Shown one piece after another: positions 12,748-25,032 of a DNA stretch of 64,000 bases. The stretch spans positions 1,116,933 through 1,180,932 of the forward strand of contig VYZI01000029.1 in the NCBI GenBank assembly GCA_013397695.1. Reading direction: 5' to 3'. Made by a program: the position numbers and the translations under genes. The notes beneath the pieces are model-generated. The model saw nothing but the letters and a program-made list of their open reading frames with translations, was not told where the DNA came from and ran no database searches. The first letter of the stretch is position 1, and every line of letters starts with the position of its first letter. The DNA is from Centropus unirufus (lineage: Eukaryota; Chordata; Aves; Cuculiformes; Centropidae).

Positions 12748-13190
12748 GTCCAGAGAAGGTCTACAAAGTTGGTGAAAGTTCTGGAGAAGAAGTCTTATGA
12801 GGAGAAGCTGAGGGAACTGGGGTTGTTTAGTCCGGTGAATAGAAGGTTGAGGACAGACCTTATTGCTCTCTGCAACTACCTGAAAGGAGGTTGTAGTGTG
12901 TGCTGGTCTCTTCTCCCAAGTGACTAGTGATGGATGAGGGGAAATGGCCGCAGCCTGCATCAGGGGTGGTTTAGCTTGGATATTAGAAAAACATAATTCT
13001 TCACTGAAATAGCAGGGAAGCATTGGAACAGGCTGCCCAGGAAATGGAGCGTTCACTATCCCTGGAAGTGTTCAAAAAACATGTAGATGTGGCACTTCAG
13101 AACATGGTTTAGTAGGCATAGTGGTTTTGGGCTGACAGTTGGATTTGATGACATTAGTGGTCTTTTACAACCACAATGGCTCTATGTTTC
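12748..13190 (+). mobile_element. CR1 LINE 3' end
   Basis: The sequence follows the CR1 3' region. It starts with the block around TCTTATGAGGAGAAGCTGAG, then CTACCTGAAAGGAGGTTGTA, TTGGAACAGGCTGCCCAGG, and a 3' UTR reading TGATGACATTAGTGGTCTTT near 13147-13166. It ends in a decayed CR1 tail (GGCTCTATGTTTCTGG). It is 5'-truncated with no intact frame. The minus-strand frame at 12691-13056 is its antisense shadow. Confidence 0.88.
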
Positions 13191-14099
13191 TGGAAATAGT
13201 TTGGTTATTATTAAATAGGCTTCTTTGCCTGTGCATTCAATATTGATTTATTATACAGGCAGGATAGCTGAAAATAATAAGCATATTAACATGGAAATGA
13301 TCAAATAAAGGTGAAATTAAAATTTACAACTAAGTGTATTTAAATTAGGATGATGAAAAAATTTGAGAAAAAATATTCTTAAGATTTCAGACCCAGTATT
13401 TTTATCCTCTGTTGAGGATAAACACTTCCATTTTATATTGGCAGACAGTATCTGTTATTTGAAAACAAAATTTGTGAGTGGTTAACTACAGTCTGATTTC
13501 AGTTATATTCAAAGCTTTTGACCAGATTTTGAAGGAAAGAGGGTTTAGAAATGATGTGGTAAATAGACAATTAATTAAAATGAAACACTGATATACCAAA
13601 AGTTGATTGTGCTACAGTAATTGGTTATCTCTTTGATAACAGATTTTTCCTTTGATAACAGATTTTCCCAATGAAGAAAACTGTATCAGTTTGATCTTCA
13701 TTAATTGAAATATGTGGGGAGAAATCACAGGAAAAAATATTAACTCAATTGGAGAAGATTAGACTCCCCAAAGCATAAGGTCTCTAGTAACTGAATTGTA
13801 TATATATATATATTCAATTTTATATTGAATATAATTGTAATGGTATAAACTGAAAGATAGCTTACTTAGCAAGAAATATTTTCAGTTGTTCCTATATGCT
13901 GACACCTCCTTTTTAGAAGAAATTAGAGTAGTACAGTTCAACTCGTGTACATAGATAAGTTTACATGTGTTTTGGGAGACTTCAATATATAAATTGTTAA
14001 TCAGGTTATATACTGGTTCCATTAAGACAGCTTTAATCAAGGCAAGATGCTCAGATGTTTCAGTGGGTATTTCATGACACAAAAAAGGTACAGACATAC
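13191..14099. other. AT-rich spacer with simple repeats
   Basis: There is no gene. It contains a near-perfect tandem pair of TTTGATAACAGATTTT at about 13631-13668. It also has a (TA)7 run at 13799-13812 overlapping a hairpin with 10-base arms at 13809-13818 and 13824-13833 (loop TTTAT). Confidence 0.6.
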
Positions 14100-14548
14100 T
14101 GGAACTGGGCCAGCAAAGGGCTGCAAAGATGATTAAGGGACTGAAAAATCTAATGGGCAGAAAGAGTTGGGACTGTTCAGTAGGGAGGAGAGAAGTCTTA
14201 GGGAGACCTTATGAATATTTTTATATACCTGATGGGAGGGAGTAAAGAACAGGGAGACAGACTCTTCTCAGTGGTGCCATGTCAGGACAAGAGGCAACAG
14301 GCACAAACCAACCACAGGAAAGTCTACAAAAACATAGGAAAAGCTTTTTTTTTCCACTGAGAAGATGGTTAGATACTGGAACAGGCTGCCCAGAGAAGTT
14401 ATGGAGTCTCCACCTTTAGAAATATTTCAAATCAAGCTGGATACAGCCCTAAGCAACTTGCTCTGGCTGAACTTGCTTGTGCAGGAGGGCTGGATTAAGC
14501 AGTTTCTAGAGGTCCTATCCCTCATCAGTGATTATATCCTGTGACATA
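14100..14548 (+). mobile_element. CR1 LINE 3' end
   Basis: CR1 3' region blocks occur in order: GGGACTGTTCAGTAGGGAGG, GGAGACCTTATGAATA, GACAAGAGGCAACAGGCACA, then ACTGGAACAGGCTGCCCAGA, ending around 14545 with a decayed 3' UTR. It lacks the reverse transcriptase region. It differs enough from the copy at 12.75 kb to be a separate insertion, probably of another CR1 subfamily. Confidence 0.85.
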
Positions 14549-16069
14549 GGGAAATATCTATGTAATTTTATAAGGTTCAGTATTACGTCTCATATAATCC
14601 TAGTTACCATTTTTCAGATCACATGTGTGCTAGAAAATTGGTTTGAACTAGAAGATGAGCCAAAATTGATTTGAAAGAAAGAGGTCTATAAGAGGTATGG
14701 GGGTTATGACAAAAGTCCGTGAGCCAAGGACTGAAATCATCAGGTAATAGATAATATTATTGAAGCTAAAAGGTAGTGCTAGAATAACTGAGCTGAAAGT
14801 AGATGATCTTAAAACATGCAGAATGAGATTTGAGAATAATTTTCTTAGATTGAGAGATTTCGATGATAAGAACTATCTAATTTTGCCAGACTGAAGTAGA
14901 ATTTCACAGCAAAGCTGAAGACCTTCCTGACATACAGGTCAGGCTCTGTTTTTTGATCTCTACTTCAAAGTATAGAAGTGTGTGATATGGTCACTAAGGG
15001 ATAATGATTTTTTTAATGTAGGCGAAATGATGTACTTTCTTTAGCTTTGTCCTTGGGAACATTGTGTATTATCCATGGGAAAAATTAGCCTGTGTGCAAC
15101 GCAGCAAGTCACTGCAATAAATTTGAACCCAAAATGTTATGAGAAGCTGAAAATATAAGAACTGTACGAGAACCTTAATTAGTGGCAGTGTCACTAGACT
15201 TCCTATAAAGCAGTCCTACAATGTAACTTGGAACAAATAATAATGTTCTGTTATAGCCAGGTGCATCAATGCACGAAGAGGTAAGAATTGCAGTATGCAA
15301 CAGGATAGAACTGTTTAATTTGTGTCACTGCTTTTCAGAGCACTTAGGGAAAATAATTGGGTTTGTTAGAAGGACTTTTGATTACCTAATCACTTGTACT
15401 TGACAGGATTTACATAAACAGATATGGAATTAGAATGGTTTTCTGCACATGATAATATTTGCTTGTTAATCTTCCAAGGCACTGAAGAATCAGTGGTCCA
15501 TCCTGGTACACTCTAATCAAGCACTGTTGAAAAAGAAAAAGGCATTTCTACTCTCTTTCCCATTTCTCATTTTCTACTGAGACTGTGTGGCAGCTGGAAA
15601 CACCTTGGCTATCTGCATGTTGTTAACAAAACAGTCTAATTAGGGCATGTAGCAGTGATAGGAGACCTATGGCATAAGACCTATTGAATACACGAAAATG
15701 CGTCATGGCATGTTCTTTCTACACAGGTGCTGGAAACTCTGCTCCTGGCACTGTGAGGTGGTTATAATTCTGAAAAAACCCCCTCAAAAACTGGTGATGA
15801 CAGTGCATTCCCTCCCTATTAGCCCAACTCTGTTGCCAGCCAGGAGAAAGGCCAGAAGCATGCAAGAGGGAACAGTAAATGCATATGCTCCCTTTGGTAC
15901 TCTCCCTGCATTCAGTTATTTTAAGGATTTCCTGAGCCACGTGGAACTTTTGAATATATAGTGAACTTCAGTGGATTGATCTAAGTTCATTCAATCTCCC
16001 TTTGAATCCAAGTGAACTTAACAGTATCTGAGAAATCCTTTAGCAATGAACACTGTGTCATTTAGAGAA
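14549..16069. other. Non-coding stretch
   Basis: No gene or repeat family was recognised. The open frame at 15698-15961 (87 codons) and its antisense partner match nothing I know and lack exon-like context. Confidence 0.5.
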
Positions 16070-16740
16070 TTATCTCTGCTTGTTTTGAACCTGGCTCCTA
16101 GTGGCTTCATTTGATGCCCTGTGGTTCCTGTGCTGTTGCAGAGTAAACAAAGAACACTTTTATGATGTATGTAATCTCTATCACACTCCCTCTAAGTTAC
16201 CCATTTTTAAAAGTGCAATCCCAGTTTACTTTATCCTTCACCCCTCATACAAAGGGAATATTCTGCATATGTTTAAGATCTTTGTTCACCCTTGATTTTC
16301 TTGAAACTTACATGTTCTTCCATATCCTGCTTAGGAGGAAGTGAACAAAGATGCAATTGGTATTCCAGGTGTAGGCAAACCACAGATTTATATGTAGATT
16401 TATGGCAGAGTTCTCTGAATTCTCAGCTTCTGATTTGCCTTTTTTGACCCAAACTGAGCACTGGGTTAATGCTATCATGGAACATCCATCATGACTCATA
16501 GTAATGGCTAGTACAGTGCCTATCTGTGGCATCCTACACATAAATTTAAGGTATTTTTCCTCATGTGTCTTCATCTTTATGTATTCTGAAATTCATCTGC
16601 TATCTTGTGTCCAACTATAGATTTTTGTAAAGGCTTTCAACAGTTCCTCATGGTTTGGCAAGAAACTTTTAAAAACTGTAGTAGATTGTGTTGACTATAT
16701 CAAAGAAAACCGAGGAGTCAATATGACAGATCTTCTTTAG
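16070..16740 (-). mobile_element. Old CR1-type LINE remnant, antisense
   Basis: The text TTTGAACCTGGCTCCTAGTG followed by GCTTCATTTGATGCCC, then at 16360-16400 TATTCCAGGTGTAGGCAAAC with CACAGATTTATATG, and at 16590 GAAATTCATCTGCTATCTTG, follows the antisense order of an old CR1-type LINE 3' region found across turtles, crocodilians and birds. It is heavily mutated with no frame. The family match is from memory. The right edge is uncertain. Confidence 0.6.
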
Positions 16741-19700
16741 GAAAAACTGCACTGGATTTTCCTGAGTGCATCACGTTTACATGGATCTCTATTTTGTTCT
16801 CATATGTTTTATTTAATTGGTAGCACAGCCTGCAGCTTCACAGTCTTAACCTGCAATATTTTTAATAGTTGCCATATTTGCCACGCATTGATCATAACAT
16901 GCATTGACAGATTTGAGCGTGTATCACTCATTGGTATAATTTAGTTATTCTGTTCTTGAGTTCATTTAGATATCCTGAGTGAATACCATCCAGTTATAGA
17001 AATGCATTTGTATTCACTGTCAAATCTTTCTATACTCTGTTTTACACTCACCTGAATTTCAGACAGATCTTCTGAGTCCCTCACAAAGCAGGTTCATGTT
17101 TCCTTTAAAATCTCTCCAATTAATTCTACACACTATTGCAAAAAGGAGTCTCTTTGTGCTCTGGTTGCTGGTTTTGTGCCCTGATCTTCAGTTTGCCCTA
17201 CAGACACTTTAGCACTTTGCTTCTGCTTCTGAGATGTTTCAAGAAAAAAATGTAGTGTTGGTTTTTCTTCTTTGGTTGTTCCTCAAACATTTTTGTTGGC
17301 TTGCCTTATTGTGTTCTTACACTTGATCTCCTGTAGCTCATCAGCCTTTCAGTTTTCTTCCTTTAGATATAACTTCACTTTCTGGAAATTTCCCTTCATG
17401 TTTCTTTCTAATCTACTTCCTCTTCCCCACCAACTTCCCGTTACCCTTTCTCAAGCTTTCCCTAAGCAGCTCTGTGTTCCTTTGATGGTGTCAAGGAGCC
17501 ATTTCTAAGGATTTAATTCTCGACTCTCCCTGTGGGTTTTTAATATGACTATATTTTTGTCATTTTGAGACTGAGGACCGTTGTGGGGTTTATTCAGAGT
17601 TTCACATTTCTGCAGAGACATTGAAACTAGGCCTGTTATTGTTGCTGCTATAGAAGAAATAGAAATCATGTAACATTTTCGAACCAAGTCATGCACTGCA
17701 TCTCTTATTGTGAACTATGTATTTGCTCCATGAAACAATCAAAACTAATTAATGTCTGGGGAAACTCTCAGGCATTTAACAAGAGTGATATTTAAATGCA
17801 TAAAAAGACACGTGTAGTTCCTAACCACCTTATGTCTCAAACCGTGCTCTGATTTTCCAGAGATACCTAGGCTTAGGAAGGATTTTTAAGAAAAAAGGAA
17901 GGATATTTTAGGAAACACACCCTCCTCCTACCACTCCTTTATTTTTCCTGTACTTTTAGGAGATCTCCAGTCATATTTTTGCATCTTGGAGGAAAGTGAT
18001 AACATGCTATTCTGCATGTGTCTTCTCATTCTGAAATAATCTCTTCTTTCGTTACATATATACTTTTACAAAATTGTTGTTAGCAACATCATCCTATTGT
18101 TGTATAGATGTCTGAGATTTTACAACAGTTCACAAAAGATTGTAATAACTCAGGAAAGAGAAGAAGTTGGCAAAGGGCCTGAAAGATGAAAGGAAAGCTT
18201 GGTACTTAAGCAAACAAGGTCAGGAGAACACTTACATGGAGAAAATGGAATTACATCACAAAAGCTAACTTGAATCATATTTAACTATTCTTACTCCTTT
18301 AATTAATCCCAATAAATTTGAAATAAGGAAATAAAAATACATTTGTCTCTTTCCTTTGATAAACTTTAGTAAACCGAGATTGTAATCTGGTCAAGTTTAT
18401 TCACAATATCACCAGCACTGCCTACAGTACGTTAATCCTAACACTTCAATAGATCCTTAAGCACACTGTCCTCTTTTTTTTCATATCTCTTAGACATCAT
18501 GTGTGAAAATTGTCCAATCTTCTTTCTGAATTCCAGATAGTCATACAACTAGCTAGTCTGCATTAATAGATGGAAAGATGGAAATATTTTTAGTTCCATT
18601 TCCACCACTGTGTTATCCTCATGGTTATAAAGCAATGCAAATATTGTGTGCATTCCTGCTTTTAGAGTAATCTGGACTCCCTGAGTAACGGGGAGGAATT
18701 AATATGGGTTCGTCTTGTGAGCACCTGAGGGATAATGGAAAGTTTGTTGTGTGCTGCTGGGCATCCTGAGGAGTTGTCCTCTGGGAAGAGCACCTGTGAT
18801 CTGTCATTTTTGTCAATCCAGTCCCAGTTCTTTGCTTTCAGTTAAGCAATGCTGTGACTTCTTGTTTTCCAGGGAGGACGCGTTAATTCTTCTACTAACT
18901 CTTATCCTTTGCTTCCTACACAACTTTTTTTTAATTGTGAGTGAGGAACATACTGCTTTGAAAAAAGTAATGTGGAAGACAGCATTATCAGACTCAGGAG
19001 GAGAAATTTAGGATAGAGACTGGGTGACAGAAAAGTAAAACACAGCTTGGATTAGTGTTTTAGAAGATGTCCAGAAATCATGGCAGTGAATCTAAGAAAA
19101 AGAAGTTTTTGGATAAATGCAAAAGGACAGGTAAGCATAGATTTTGCAGGAGGTTGTGTGAGCTAGATCAGTGCTTTTAGCTGGGGGGGTGTTTGTGCTC
19201 CTGCCCATGGTACATTAACAGCTGAGCAGACCCTAGTTTGGATCTATGTCCGCCCTGTTGGCTGTGTAAAGGGAACTCATAGGATGGATTGCCATTTCGA
19301 TTTTTTGTCCTCAAGGCCTCATACCGCTGCGCATTGTTATGCCCCTGATTTCATTTCTCTTAACTTAGTACTTGCCCTTGTTTAATTTTAATCACAGTGT
19401 TCAGCACTGTTTGCAAACATGAAGCAGTTATGTCTTCTGTTGTCGTGAATGTGAGAATGTCATCATGACCGTGGGTCACTTTGGGCTGCCTGTCACCTGT
19501 AGCTGTGGAAATGAGTTACTGTAATCAAGACTGGGCTTAGCTTGAGCCCTCAGAGATTGAGGCTGTATTGAGCAATAGCCTTGCTTTTGTGGCATTGTTT
19601 CTGCCTTTTCTGTTTGCACACAAGATTTGCAAAACTTTTTAGTTCCTAGTAATAATCACTTCTAAGTAGTTTGCAGCTTTTAAAGGTTTCCAGAAGAATT

Positions 19701-22700
19701 TCTTTACACTTGCTTTAGAGAAGATATTGTCTCTGGGAGATGGCCCGAGATCCTGTGTGAACGTGTCACATTTCTACAAAAAAAGCAAACTGGAGGGAAG
19801 ATTCTTCCTGTATTCCAAGGAGAATGGTGGTTACAAGGGTATATCTACAAGACTTAATTCTGTGGATGATACAGAGACTTTATGGCATGCTTCTCTCTGG
19901 TTTAAAATTTCTGTGGTTTTATAAACTAACTCAAAATGCATCATAGAATCTTGCTGATTCTTGCCTGTACACGTGGCTTTTAAAACTGTTTTTCTGCTAT
20001 GGGTTGTGAAGAAAGGATGTATAGCATTTCTAACCTGATAATTCTTGTCCATACACTCATCTTTTAACAACTGCTACCCTCCTATGTGCTTTCATCAATG
20101 GATGTAGAACATTTGTAAACTACTTCTCTCTCATATGTACGGTGCAGTCTTCTTACACCTTGCTGTCTGATAATGCATGAGATCAAAGACATTTGATTTC
20201 ATCTCTGAAGCAGAAGTAGTACATCAGTCTAAGTCAACAGCTTGATTCGAATGAACTCCAAGAACAAATGTATGGCTACACTGGGCCAGATTAAATGGCT
20301 ATGTAACATGTTGTCTTCTCTTCAGCAGCAGTAAAAGTGAATGCATATTTAAAGATATAAGAATAAAATCCATTTATAATAATATTTTACCAAGAATACT
20401 CCTCCAGTATCCAGAATTGTGAAGCTCAGAGGCTTCCTGAGTTAGTGGCAGTAAGTTCCTTTTCCAGTGTGTTACTAGTGATGTGAATAAGGAATGGCCT
20501 GAAAGATGAAATGGAAAAGAATAGCTGGAGATCAAGTGTTAGTGACTGGTACTCAAAGAATGTAGAAGATGGTAGAACTGTCTAATTTCAAAATGAAGGA
20601 AAAGATGTTGCTCAAAATATGACTGCAAGAGAAACAAGTAGTGCTACCAGTCTAGGCCTCTCTGTGTACAAGCATCATTATACATTTCTTAAAATTTGTT
20701 AGCAAAATAAGAAAGCAGTATTGTTGTGGAAATGGTGCTATATGCCGATATCTGTGAGTGGAGCACACGTCTATTATTAGTTATTTATTTATTTTCTCCT
20801 ACCTCAATGAATCACACTCATGAACTGTGAGAATGAAGGTGACACCTCACTTCAGAGGAGGGAAGTTCCAGGGTCTCCCATGGCAATTTCTACCTGAGAG
20901 ACCTTACTTGTCAGAGGTCAGTTGGACTAGTATGCTTATGCCAATTACCCTTCTCTTAAGAACGAAGGATGGTTTCCCTGTTTCACTCTAATCTTTAAGG
21001 TCACCTGTTCTGCTGACAACTGTTATCATTACTGCATTCCCAAATTCAAACATTTATTTCCATTAAAAAAACCACTTAAAAATTGTGCTCAATGGTAAAA
21101 AAATTATATTCCAAGTGTTACTATACATGAAGTTAATTCAACATTATCATTGGGAAGATGTATCTTCCAGAACCCATTGAGAGTATTGTGAGAAAAAAGT
21201 TCAGGCTTCAGTTGATTTTTGACCAGCAGTCACCTAATGTAGAAAGCAAAGCTTTCTGATTTCATTCCCAAATGAACAACTCTGAATCTGTACTATTTCT
21301 CACTTTTCATTCCTTTTTAATTTCAGAGTCTTGGTACATATCCAAATACATTGGCTGATTATCCTCCTCTATGAAGTCTGTGTTTATATATATGCTAATG
21401 TTTGCTTTCTCTTTTGGAAGCACTGGAAATGGGTACATTGTACAATGTATTCACTAAGGTATTTTTTGCTTCTTTTTTTGATGTTGCTTCAGAACAGTAT
21501 TCTTAGAGTTTGAAATTTATTTATCCTGTTTGTAGGAGGTTCCTTTTACAAACCAGACTACTGGTTAATAAGTAGTTATTTATCACTTAGCCTCTCCCTG
21601 CCCTGTCCAAATTAAAGTTAACATTCATTGTTAGAATATACAACTAGCAGAGCCATTGTAAGTAGAGTTTGATAGCTAAATCCTGAAATGATTTGTCAAT
21701 TTTTTTAACATTTTGTGTCATTATACTTATTTTAAAATACAACTTTGACATTCACATTTCCTCCAGCACATGGTGACAACATCCTAAAATTAAATACTCC
21801 CAGATACCTTTACCAGTGGTGAAAACAAAGGCTAGTACAGGTAATTTACATTCACCTAGTCCTAATTTGGACAGATGCCCATTTTCCTATACGGAATAGC
21901 TCTGCCTTGTGCTTCTTTTTTAAAACATATGACCCTGCTGCTCTAAGAAATACCACTTTCTGCCTCATTGCTTTCTTGCAGTGGATCACCTAGAGGACGT
22001 TCTTCTGTGCTGTATTTTCTGAAAATTTGTCTACACTAGGAAATCTATCTGAAATTGTTGTTGTCTTTTGTCATTTCATTAAAGCTTTTTCATGTGTCAT
22101 CTTCTCCCCCTTAATTACCACCCACCCTAGTAAAATTATCTTATTCTGATTTGACTTAAATAACATGGGATTTTATCCTAGAACAAATGCTCCACAGTTA
22201 CCCTGAGTGGATAATTAAATCTCTCTGAGGGGTGGATTGGTTTGTTTGGGTTTTTTTTTCTTGTTTTGATGTCCCCATCCTGACCCCTGCCTGAATTTTT
22301 ATTTTAAATGGTAGTCATTATGATATATTTTTAGTCAGTGTGATCTTTTATCTACTGCTATACAAATGCCTCCCTTTTGCAGTTTTTCTAGAGAATGTTC
22401 TTTTTCTAGTTCAGATGGACTACTTTTTATAACCAAGATTGCTAGCTCTGAAGTTGTTTCCTACTTTTCATTGTTAAGGTCTTAAAAAGTACTAATTTAA
22501 CTTTGAAGCCAAACTGCTACTGTCTTGAAAGGGGTCAGAATGAACCACCTTAAGGCAATGTGCTGTTTCACATATGCATTCCATTGTCAACTTTAACTTT
22601 TACTGCTAGTCACAATGCTCTGATTTCAGGGGTATTGTAGCAGTAACACTAGGTGCTCTAATGAAAGCATTGCTTTTGGGCAAACTTTTGCATGTTTCAA

Positions 22701-24973
22701 TCAATCTGATCTTAGTAAATTGAGGTATCATCTTGACATTAATATTTTAGCATTGTCTTCAAAGTAAAACCCTGCAAATCCTTCAGAGGTTTGGTGAGAT
22801 AAGCCAGGAAAGGAGTATGATAATCAATTTACATATCTATCTATAGTGACTCATAATCATGTAGAGGCAAAAGTATTTGTAGAGAAGTTTGTTCCACCTG
22901 GTTATAAATGCCATTATTGTTGTTTTTCAGTAGGCTTTAATCAGCGTGCAAGAAACTTTTCATTCATCTAGACGTCATGGAACAACAATGGTTAACATGG
23001 AGTAACAATGGAGGAACCATAAAAATTGTTTGTTTGTGCTGGTCTGTGCAATGATCCATCTGCTCTAAAGCAAATAAGCCTTTAGGTTGATCTTATATAG
23101 TCTTGTGGGCCACACCAATGAACTATCTCAAAGTTAGCACTCCCTTGCATGCCTGATTGCAACTATACTACACTACATAGTGCTGGGACTCACGTCACCT
23201 ATGAAGAACCAGGGCACAGTTCTTAAGATATTTTATATCCTGAATAGTGAGAGCATTATATCAGTGTACCTAAGTGATACGATGTTAATTCCTTTGTGGG
23301 CTGCTTGAAGAGGGTTCAAGTCCTTCTGAGTTCAGGGGAACAGAAAGAGAAAGCTAAACTGAGTATTATATACATACCATCTTTCTGAAGGAAACCCTCC
23401 AAAAATGGGGCTGTCAGCTGTCCTTGTGTTTCTTGGGAAACTCAGTAGAAATTGCAGACGTTGCCCCGATCAGTCCAGCAGTGATTCCAGAAATGAGATT
23501 AGAAGTACAGCACTGCAGCGAGACAGGGAAGCAGGACCTTGAGTGTAAATAATAGAATGAGCCAAGCAAATGTTGCACTTGCACATTTATTGTAATCTTA
23601 TTCTGTGTCTCAAGAAGCAATGATTCTTGAAAGAATATTGAGGGAACCAAGTGACTATGGTCTGCCTGTACAATATTGTGACAAAAAGAGTCGATGTACT
23701 CCTTTGATGTTGAAACAGGGAAACAGCAGGAAGGATTGACATGAGTGCTCTAAGCATGCCAGCACAGAAAATAGTGGTTCACTTGTCTATGATTTTAGAA
23801 GGATGATGAAAAATTAAAAAATAGAGAACAAAAAAAGCTTGAAAACTGGTAAGTCTCAGAGTGCAGAGTTTTTGTTTATCAATGTTTCAAACCTTGATAA
23901 TAGCTTTAAAGAATTTTCACAGAAGCTTGAGCACGTGCTTATGTATTTTGTTGAACCGCTCATAGGCATTACACAGTAGCAATGCATCTTAATTTTTCAG
24001 CATCCCTTCTTGTATTAATCAAGTACACATCCTTATAGGACATGATTTACTCTTGTGGATATGAATAATCCAGCCAATGTCCCAACAGGGTAAGAAGGGA
24101 AGAGAGAACAGATGGGAGTTAAATAGAGCCAGATTTTAATTAGCACATTAGAGTAACCACAATGCTACTAAATTATAATGAACTAGAAATTGATTTGATC
24201 TTTCATTAGGTGTATTTTTATGATGAAATAGTATATTTCTGTCTACATTTTGGTTTCTAAACATTCCAGTTTTTTCCCTAAAGTACTATTGCTGTTGATA
24301 TCCCTGGACACTCTAGGAAAATCGAATGTCCAACATTTCCAGTGTTGAATTACTTATTCCAAGTAGGATTATAGAAAATGTTATTTGAAATGGTTGCAGG
24401 GCTATTGAACTGCAGAGTGGCTCCCAGTGTGGCTGAACACTTGGCGATGGACTGCTGTCAATGATTTGCAGATTTTTAGAATTTCTTATATTGAGAAAAG
24501 CCAGTTATGATTAATGTAAAATTGTGTCTGGAATAGAGGCAAAAAATATTTTGTAACAACTGCCAAACAATAAAGTGTTATTTTGAACTCAGTACTACCT
24601 TCCTTCCCCCTTTTTTTCTTTTTTCCACTTGTACATTCAGAATAATGAATGTGTATGGTAGTTTGCCCGGGGCTCTTTCAATGTACCAGGAGGATTCCTG
24701 TATGGAACATGACTGCTGTTGCTAAGTAGCCACAAGAAGAAAACTGCACAATTGGAAAATATGTCTTAGGGCAAATTTTTTTTTATCTATTTATTTATCA
24801 AACCACTTACAGTGGCTCTTTGTCCATTCTGACTAATCTGACCACTTCTCAGTGCACTTTCATGTGGTTCACCTGCAGATCCTCTAGTGAAATACTGAGG
24901 CAGTTGTCTGGATTACAGCACAGTGGTATCTTCCCTATGCTTTCAACTCTGTTTAACAGGAATGGTAAAATTT
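16741..24973. other. Non-coding stretch
   Basis: I see no gene. Short AT-rich frames (up to about 86 codons) have no family resemblance. An imperfect estrogen-response-element-like site lies at 22533-22545. Some of 16750-17250 may continue the old LINE remnant. Confidence 0.5.
22533..22545. promoter_or_regulatory. Imperfect estrogen-response-element-like site
   Basis: GGTCAGAATGAAC matches the palindromic estrogen response element (GGTCA, three bases, TGACC) except for one base in the right half-site. It lies 23 kb upstream of the ESR1 start codon. Imperfect elements are common by chance in a window this size, so this is only a candidate for autoregulation. Confidence 0.2.
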
Positions 24974-25032
24974 TACAGTTGAACTTGAAGATCTTAAAGG
25001 TCTTTTCCAACTTAAATAGTTCTGTGATTCTG
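24974..25032 (+). mobile_element. CR1 3' tail fragment
   Basis: A short CR1 3' UTR end: AGTTGAACTTGAAGATCTTA, AAGGTCTTTTCCAACTTAAA, then the terminal TTCTGTGATTCTG octamer-like tail. It is an extremely 5'-truncated insertion. Confidence 0.8.

Noticed and set aside
15698..15961. 87-codon frame with an overlapping antisense frame
   Set aside because: It matches no family and lacks exon context. Paired sense and antisense frames are common by chance.
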